Source: CAKRJP01 sp963634745 (GTDB lineage Bacteria > Bacillota > Clostridia > Lachnospirales > Lachnospiraceae). Taken from it: DNA of 64,000 nucleotides. The stretch is from positions 1-64,000 of the forward strand of contig CAVHCX010000012.1 in assembly GCA_963634745.1 (NCBI GenBank). The letters run 5' to 3'. The translations under genes and the position numbers were made by a program. Positions 59,542 through 64,000 of the stretch are shown piece after piece. Position 1 is the stretch's first letter, and every line of letters starts with the position of its first letter. The notes beneath the pieces are model-generated. The model was not told the DNA's origin and searched no databases. It saw nothing but the letters and a program-made list of their open reading frames with translations.

Positions 59542-60252
59542 TTAGCTGTCGGCTTCCAAAATTCGGTAGCCCACACCGACCTCGGTAAAGATAAATTGAG
59601 GTTTTCCTGGATTCTCTTCGATTTTTCTTCGAATATTTGCCATATTTACTCGAAGAATCCTATTATCACCGGTGACATTTGGCCCCCAGATTTCTTTCAT
59701 CATAAAGTCATAGGTTAAAACCTTGCCGGAATAGCGGCCCAAAAGACTGACCAGGCGGAACTCATTTTGCGTCAGGTTAGCATCCTTGTCCTTAATAAAT
59801 ACCCGGTGCTTGTCATAATCGATTACAAGAGCCCCGGAAGCGAAGGACAGGGTCTGTTTTTCCGTGTGGTAGTTGCTGGTCCCCCGATAGTGGCGAACTG
59901 CAGTGCGGATCCTTGCAAGTAACTCAGAGGTGCCGAAGGGTTTGCTGACATAGTCGTCGGCGCCTGCATCCAAAGCCTCCACCTTGTCTTTTTCATGACT
60001 TCTGGCAGAGACTACGATCACAGGCATGGCAGACCAGGAACGAAGGTCTTTTAGAAGTTTCATGCCATCCATATCCGGAAGACCCAGATCTAAAAGTACA
60101 ACGTCCGGGCAACGGGAACTTACCAGTCTGTAAGCGTCCTTGCCGGTGGAGGAAGTCATAACTTCATAATTATTGGCTTCCAAAATGGTTTCCATAAATT
60201 TGCTGATATTCTTATCATCTTCGACAATTAATACGCGGTCTTTAATTTCCAT
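59542..60252 (-). CDS. kdpE: OmpR/KdpE-type response regulator
   Basis: Two-component response regulator of 236 aa. The receiver domain has acidic Asp12/13 region EDD, phospho-acceptor Asp55 in LLDLGLPD and Lys in SKPFG near 104; the winged-helix output domain begins near residue 130, with LTQNEFRLVSLLGR and GVGYRILEAD at the end. Pattern and partner match KdpE, which senses potassium limitation. Its ATG follows the kinase stop after a single base (TAGCATG), with AAAGGA inside the kinase gene, so the pair is translationally coupled. No kdpFABC genes are in the window. Confidence 0.9.
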   Translation of the reverse strand: MEIKDRVLIVEDDKNISKFMETILEANNYEVMTSSTGKDAYRLVSSRCPDVVLLDLGLPDMDGMKLLKDLRSWSAMPVIVVSARSHEKDKVEALDAGADDYVSKPFGTSELLARIRTAVRHYRGTSNYHTEKQTLSFASGALVIDYDKHRVFIKDKDANLTQNEFRLVSLLGRYSGKVLTYDFMMKEIWGPNVTGDNRILRVNMANIRRKIEENPGKPQFIFTEVGVGYRILEADS

Positions 60253-60253
60253 G

Positions 60254-61312
60254 CTATTGATCCTTTCTTATTTGTTCCGTTCTTAGAGGCAGTGTAAAAA
60301 TAAAGCGGGCGCCTCCTTCTTCCCGGTTTTCGGCCTTCATAGTTCCGTGATGGGCTGTGATGATTTCCCTGCATACGGAAAGGCCAATGCCCATATTACG
60401 CTTGTTATCAGAATTTTCCTGGTCTGTGGAAGTGATATTTCCTTCAAAGATACGAGGCAGGACCTTAGGGTCAATACCCTGTCCATTGTCCTCCACAAAA
60501 AAAACAGCTAAATAGGGGGTGGATGTGAGACGTATGGAAATCTCACTGGTGCCTTTTCCGTGAATGGCTGCATTTTCAAAAAGATTAATAATGACTTGTT
60601 CGATCAAGGTGGCATCCATAGGGACCAAAAGTACTTCCTCCGGTATGTCTACGGTGACTTTTATGTCAGGGAAGCGCTTGGAAAATTTTACTACTGCACA
60701 ACTGATTACATCCTCGGCCACCTCGTCTATGGTATTGATCTGGGCTTCACCGCTATTGAACCTAGTGATGGAAAGAAGATTTTCAACCATACGAACCATC
60801 CACTGGGCTTCCTCCCGGATGTTTTCTAAAAGCTCCATTTCCTGCTGGTCTGTAAGCTTGTCCCGGTTTTCAATGATTCCGGCAGCGGATCCGGCAATGG
60901 ATGTAAGAGGGGTGCGGATATCATGGGACACAGCCCGCAGAAGGTTGGCCCGCATTTTTTCCCGCTCCACTTCCAGGCGGATCTGCTCCTGGTGTTTGAT
61001 CTGGGTGGTAAGGGCACTGATAAAAATAGATACCGCCAGCATTACAAGAAAGGTTAGGGGGTAGCCGGTAAGGGTAAAATCTACCTGAAAGTAAGGATAA
61101 GTAAAAATATAATTGACCCCTACCACTGCAATTATCGAAGCGCATACACCGTAGATATATCCTGTAGTGAAACGGGAGATACAAAGGACTGCCAGTACAT
61201 AGATCAAAGGGACATAGGTATCGGTGGTATTTAATGGCCTAAGCATAAAACAGAAAAGAGTGGCCAATGCTAAAAAGAAAAAAGTAACAAAAAGATTTCT
61301 TAATATCTTCAT
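60254..61312 (-). CDS. KdpD-like sensor histidine kinase, short form
   Basis: Membrane histidine kinase of 352 aa. It keeps only the DUF4118 four-helix membrane module (about residues 8-105), then the HisKA domain with phospho-acceptor His130 in AVSHDIRTPLTS and the ATPase domain with NLFENAAIHG, DNGQGID and GIGLSV. The N-terminal KdpD sensor and universal-stress domains (about 400 residues in full-length KdpD) are missing. Such short kinases often regulate Trk/Ktr potassium uptake or other targets. It is the first gene of the pair with the KdpE-like regulator. A start ATG at 61312 is weakly supported by GAATGGAATC. Confidence 0.88.
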   Translation of the reverse strand: MKILRNLFVTFFFLALATLFCFMLRPLNTTDTYVPLIYVLAVLCISRFTTGYIYGVCASIIAVVGVNYIFTYPYFQVDFTLTGYPLTFLVMLAVSIFISALTTQIKHQEQIRLEVEREKMRANLLRAVSHDIRTPLTSIAGSAAGIIENRDKLTDQQEMELLENIREEAQWMVRMVENLLSITRFNSGEAQINTIDEVAEDVISCAVVKFSKRFPDIKVTVDIPEEVLLVPMDATLIEQVIINLFENAAIHGKGTSEISIRLTSTPYLAVFFVEDNGQGIDPKVLPRIFEGNITSTDQENSDNKRNMGIGLSVCREIITAHHGTMKAENREEGGARFIFTLPLRTEQIRKDQ

Positions 61313-61401
61313 TAGATTCCATTCCTTTCGTAATTGGTTCTGAATATTTACAGTTTATCATATAAATAAGAAGAGATGCGCTAAGAAAGTGCTAAAAGAA
61401 C

Positions 61402-61442
61402 AAAAAAGCCGAATCCCTGAAAACTAGCGACAGGGATTCGGC
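61402..61442 (-). terminator. Terminator of the 45-aa membrane peptide gene
   Basis: GCCGAATCCCTG and CAGGGATTCGGC form a 12-bp perfect stem; on the minus strand six T residues follow. It supports a real minus-strand transcript ending here. Confidence 0.92.
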
Positions 61443-61462
61443 AAAGAAACATTCTTCTTCTT

Positions 61463-61600
61463 TTATTGATACATGGTATATCCGTAACGGATCTTTCGAT
61501 AAAATTTCCAAATAATGACAACCGGAATTCCAAGAGTAAGAACCAGAGATGGAATTCCTCCAAGTAAGCCCATAAGTATAATCATAATATAACTTAACAT
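61463..61600 (-). CDS. Small membrane peptide (45 aa), unknown
   Basis: Short ORF beginning MLSYIMIILMGLLGGIPS and ending KIRYGYTMYQ. Residues 1-32 form one or two hydrophobic stretches (Ile/Leu/Gly then LVLTLGIPVVIIWKF), followed by a basic C-terminal tail (FYRKIRYGY). GGAGG lies 7 nt before the ATG, and a perfect terminator follows 20 bp after the stop, so it is a compact gene unit. The ribosome binding site is paired in a 9-bp stem with an upstream ATCCTCCAG. It sits directly before the KdpD-like kinase on the same strand; KdpF-like peptides are short membrane proteins too, but similarity is not evident. Function unknown. Confidence 0.7.
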   Translation of the reverse strand: MLSYIMIILMGLLGGIPSLVLTLGIPVVIIWKFYRKIRYGYTMYQ

Positions 61601-61605
61601 AGCAA

Positions 61606-61642
61606 ATCCTCCAGATGAAAAAATTTTTATGAACTGGAGGAT
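61606..61642 (-). promoter_or_regulatory. Hairpin sequestering the small-peptide ribosome binding site
   Basis: On the minus strand ATCCTCCAG (61634-61642) pairs with CTGGAGGAT (61606-61614), which contains the Shine-Dalgarno; the loop adds AAAAA/TTTTT pairing. Opening it would be needed for translation. Confidence 0.6.
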
Positions 61643-61769
61643 AACATGTAGGATCGGTTATGACCAGAAGATCAAAGAAATCTTGACATGGACTTAACGC
61701 GAGAAAAATAAAAATTTATATCTCTTTAACACATGTTTCTTTTTTGCTAAATAATTTTAAAAGAAAGAA

Positions 61770-62435
61770 TTATTCTTCTACAGCCATTTTCTTGACATTT
61801 TCAAGGGCCTTGGAAACCGCCGGAATACATAAGAGAATCACGGTAATGACTCCTTCAGCCAGTAAATAACTGTAGTTATATACGATCGGATATACGGCTG
61901 TTAAGGATTTTGGGAAGTTATCCGGCATATAGCTCATCCAGTAAAGATAGCCTCCCAGTGAGTGAAAGAATCCTCTGGCAAGTACCGCTGCGATATAACC
62001 TTTTAAGAGTCCCTTGTTTTTTCCGGCGAAAAATCCTGCTACTCCAAGGGCGGCAAAGGCGAAGATGTAGTCGCAGCATACCTGGAAGAAGGACAGGACA
62101 TAGGGCTCCTGAAGAAATTGTAAAATACCGTAGGCCAGACCTACAAGGATACCGGTTTGCACCCCGTACCAGTTGGCAATAAGTACAATAAAAAGCATAC
62201 TGCACAGAGTTACACTTCCGCCCCAGGGTAAAGAAAAAATCTTAATATAGGATGTGATAAAGGCTAGGGCGATACCCATGGCAGAAAATACCAGCTGCTT
62301 GGTGGAAAGCTTTTTTCCTTTTGAATGCTTTCCGGCAAAATAGACCGCTGCTAAAAATAATAGGATCCCCACTAGGATGCTAATTACATATCCGGCAGTG
62401 GTAAGACCTCCTTCAGAAGTTACAAAAATAGACAT
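61770..62435 (-). CDS. thiT: Thiamine transporter ThiT (ECF S component)
   Basis: Thiamine-binding S component of the ECF importer, 221 aa. After an N-terminal extra helix (about 12-34) come six helices; KIFSLPWGGSVTLCSMLFIV (65-84) and ANWYGVQTGILVGLAYGILQ (86-105) are the ThiT signature. GGAGG precedes the ATG with a spacer of T residues. A TPP riboswitch lies in its leader and gives independent support. It depends on an EcfAT module located elsewhere. Confidence 0.96.
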   Translation of the reverse strand: MSIFVTSEGGLTTAGYVISILVGILLFLAAVYFAGKHSKGKKLSTKQLVFSAMGIALAFITSYIKIFSLPWGGSVTLCSMLFIVLIANWYGVQTGILVGLAYGILQFLQEPYVLSFFQVCCDYIFAFAALGVAGFFAGKNKGLLKGYIAAVLARGFFHSLGGYLYWMSYMPDNFPKSLTAVYPIVYNYSYLLAEGVITVILLCIPAVSKALENVKKMAVEE

Positions 62436-62493
62436 AAAAAAACCTCCTTATCTTCAGATTGAAAACAAAAAGGGTCAAATATGTGATCAAACA

Positions 62494-62573
62494 GCATCCC
62501 TACGTTGGCATTATCCAAATCAGGTTGTGGGTCGAAGCAAAAACTTCCTCTCAGCCATATGGCTCCCCTTGTT
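62494..62573 (-). ncRNA. TPP riboswitch
   Basis: On the minus strand the THI-box appears as GGGGAGCC...GGCTGAGAGG, then GACCC...ACCTGATTTGGATAATGCC and AACGTAGGGA. These are the conserved pyrimidine- and pyrophosphate-binding segments. It is directly upstream of thiT. The expression platform between the aptamer and the AAGGAGG site is not a clear terminator. Confidence 0.95.
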
Positions 62574-62600
62574 ATCAATCGTCTTAAATTGTCTATGTCT

Positions 62601-62629
62601 ATCCTAAACATGCAGGGAAAAAAAGTCAA
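62601..62629 (-). promoter_or_regulatory. Promoter of the TPP riboswitch/thiT transcript
   Basis: On the minus strand TTGACT (62624-62629), 17 bp, TAGGAT (62601-62606), about 28 bp before the aptamer. Confidence 0.78.
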
Positions 62630-62647
62630 GGGATGGGGCAGGGTTAA

Positions 62648-62676
62648 TTGCGATTTTATATGGGAAATGGTAAAAT
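62648..62676 (+). promoter_or_regulatory. Promoter of the GDPD gene
   Basis: TTGCGA (62648-62653), 17 bp, TAAAAT (62671-62676). Confidence 0.55.
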
Positions 62677-62716
62677 AGAGTGGTTGTAAAAAGAAAATGC
62701 AAGAGGAATAGAACAG

Positions 62717-64000
62717 ATGGATAAAAAAGAAGAGAAGAAAAGAAAAAAGAAACTCAGTGATTATAAATATAATAAAAAAGTTGCACGAGGCCTTTTGGGG
62801 CGGGTTCGATATAGCCTCCTACAAACCCAGATTTTGTACTTGCTTGTTTCCTATTTAATAATAATGCCGGCCTTTCAAAAATTATGGTCCTTGGCCCTGT
62901 GGCTTTCTCCCAAAGGATATGTCACCACAGATACCATAACAACGGTATTTAAGTCCCCGAGTATTTTGCTGGCGATCGTATTGATCGCTATAGGAATTGC
63001 CTGGTGGACCCTGTATGAGTTTTCTCTCATATTAAATGGGCTGGATAGTTCATATCGGGGAGAGAGGATTCGTCTGGTCCCCTTGCTGAAAAGAAGTGCC
63101 CTTTGTATCAAAAAAGCCTTATATCCAAGAAACTGGCTGGTCTTTGTTTATGTTGCGGTTTTGATTCCCTTCACCAATCTATTTTTAAGCTCCAATTATA
63201 TCAGTAAACTTGAGCTGCCGGAATATATTGCAGAAGCAGTTGAAGATCATATGGCAACGAAACTTTTATATGGTCTGGTAACTACTTTGGCCATGTTTCT
63301 TGTTTTTATATGGATCCTGAGCCTCCATTATTTTGTCCTTGGGGATAAAGATTTTGTAGAGGCATGCAAGTGTAGCGTCAAATGGATCAAGGAACATCCC
63401 ATTCGTAGGGCGGGGATGTTGCTTCGCTGGAGTATCCGCTGTACCCTGGTTATGGCAGTTTTAATGTTTTTACCGATTCTTTTGGGCTTTTTTGCACTCC
63501 TGATGATCGGACTTAAAAATAAGGATGTCATGCTGGCCCTTTGGAGGAGTTGGGGGATCATAGGAGCTCCTTTTGGAGGCTTCCTTATCGGCTGTATCAT
63601 GATGCTTTCCATATTTGCATTTTTAAGCGGGATTTACTATCAGCAGGTGGAAAGAAGACGGGAGGCAGTTTCCGAGCTTGTTCAGAAGAATAAAAACTAT
63701 CGGAAGGGAGGCCGTATTTTTGTTCTTGTTACCTGCCTGATTGTAGCCTTGTTTTTCGGAATGATCTCTTCAGCCGCTTTTTATTCTCCTGCAGTGACTG
63801 AAGCGATTGAAAATTATACGAGTCCTAAAATCACGATAACAAGCCACCGGGGCTATTCTGCGGTGGCACCGGAAAATACCCTGCCGTCTTTTGAGGCGGC
63901 GATCGATGCCGGGGCGGACTGTGCGGAATTGGATGTTCAGCTCACAAAAGATGGGGTGGTGATGCTGACCCATGATACCAATTTGAAACGAACCACAGGC
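62717..64000 (+). CDS. Membrane-anchored glycerophosphodiester phosphodiesterase (partial, 3' end outside window)
   Basis: Open frame from ATG 62717 to the window edge (428 codons, no stop). A Lys-rich cytoplasmic N-terminus is followed by a long multi-helix membrane region (about residues 45-370, six or more hydrophobic segments), resembling the GDPD-associated membrane domain (PF10110). The catalytic TIM-barrel domain begins near residue 374 with SHRGYSAVAPENTLPSFEAA, containing the HR and E-N metal/catalytic residues, then CAELDVQLTKDG and THDTNL with the second histidine. It hydrolyses glycerophosphodiesters or lipoteichoic-acid-like polymers to glycerol-3-phosphate. The start has a weak AGAGGAAT site. 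Confidence 0.9.
   Translation, partial: MDKKEEKKRKKKLSDYKYNKKVARGLLGRVRYSLLQTQILYLLVSYLIIMPAFQKLWSLALWLSPKGYVTTDTITTVFKSPSILLAIVLIAIGIAWWTLYEFSLILNGLDSSYRGERIRLVPLLKRSALCIKKALYPRNWLVFVYVAVLIPFTNLFLSSNYISKLELPEYIAEAVEDHMATKLLYGLVTTLAMFLVFIWILSLHYFVLGDKDFVEACKCSVKWIKEHPIRRAGMLLRWSIRCTLVMAVLMFLPILLGFFALLMIGLKNKDVMLALWRSWGIIGAPFGGFLIGCIMMLSIFAFLSGIYYQQVERRREAVSELVQKNKNYRKGGRIFVLVTCLIVALFFGMISSAAFYSPAVTEAIENYTSPKITITSHRGYSAVAPENTLPSFEAAIDAGADCAELDVQLTKDGVVMLTHDTNLKRTTG

Noticed and set aside
61381..61563. 60-residue minus-strand frame overlapping the 45-residue peptide
   Set aside because: It runs through the terminator stem and has no ribosome binding site, unlike the 45-residue frame.
1..64000. 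Mobile elements, prophage, CRISPR, restriction or toxin systems
   Set aside because: I looked for transposase, integrase, phage structural, Cas and methylase motifs and for long direct repeats or tRNA-borne attachment duplications and saw none; the region reads as ordinary chromosome.

Overview
The window looks like a stretch of conserved chromosome from a low-to-moderate GC anaerobic Firmicute, most likely Clostridia of the Lachnospiraceae type. Pointers are strong AGGAGG ribosome binding sites, consensus sigma-A promoters, a CymR-like Rrf2 regulator beside cysK, a tandem glycine riboswitch, a TPP riboswitch with ThiT, BioY with a BirA site, ATP-type PEP carboxykinase, and many short operons closed by strong intrinsic terminators. 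The genus cannot be fixed from sequence alone. I see no phage, insertion sequence, CRISPR array, rRNA or plasmid function.

Layout. 1-8 kb: a two-gene FtsX-type ABC exporter, coaBC (minus), and a three-gene TrpXYZ-like ABC importer. 7.6-12.4 kb: a TetR regulator divergent from a very large YhgE/Pip repeat protein, with a palindromic operator candidate between them. 12.4-18.9 kb: glycine-riboswitch-controlled AGCS symporter, thrH, aroE, a TauE exporter, glycerate kinase and a PPC-domain protein. 19-24.4 kb: DUF1275 protein, a small membrane protein behind a large leader hairpin, a Na/Pi symporter with PhoU domain, threonine aldolase, tRNA-Trp and an ECF S component. 24.6-30.7 kb: a Lon-type AAA+ ATPase without protease domain, the copper operon csoR-copA (with a nested copZ start), a DtxR-family regulator and a cytidylate-kinase-like protein. 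31-34.7 kb: a sulfur cluster cysK, cymR, cysE and a rhodanese/TtcA fusion. 34.8-43 kb: EamA permease, dtd, the sucrose regulon (LacI regulator, PTS IIBCA, GH32 hydrolase), and pckA. 43-50.8 kb: signal peptidase I, a fused MacB-like ABC protein, a P-type ATPase and an unknown membrane protein. 50.9-57.8 kb: CstA, DUF1284-bioY under a BirA operator, two PLP sulfur amino acid enzymes, and pyruvate kinase. 57.9-64 kb: a second AGCS carrier, a KdpDE-like two-component pair, a 45-residue membrane peptide with an occluded ribosome binding site, thiT under a TPP riboswitch, and a membrane GDPD running off the window.

Functional themes are sulfur and cysteine metabolism (cysK, cymR, cysE, rhodanese-TtcA, MalY-like and Cys/Met enzymes), amino acid and vitamin uptake under RNA or BirA control, sucrose fermentation feeding PEP/pyruvate nodes (pckA, pyk), and copper defence.

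No large unknown multi-gene system stands out. The least explained items are: two 12-bp tandem arrays that repeat in-frame TAG codons just after stop codons (5.7 and 56.1 kb); two small membrane ORFs whose ribosome binding sites are sequestered in long hairpins (20.1 and 61.6 kb); the protease-less Lon-type ATPase; the in-frame copA/copZ overlap with an internal ribosome binding site; and an 18-bp perfect inverted repeat at 50.8 kb.
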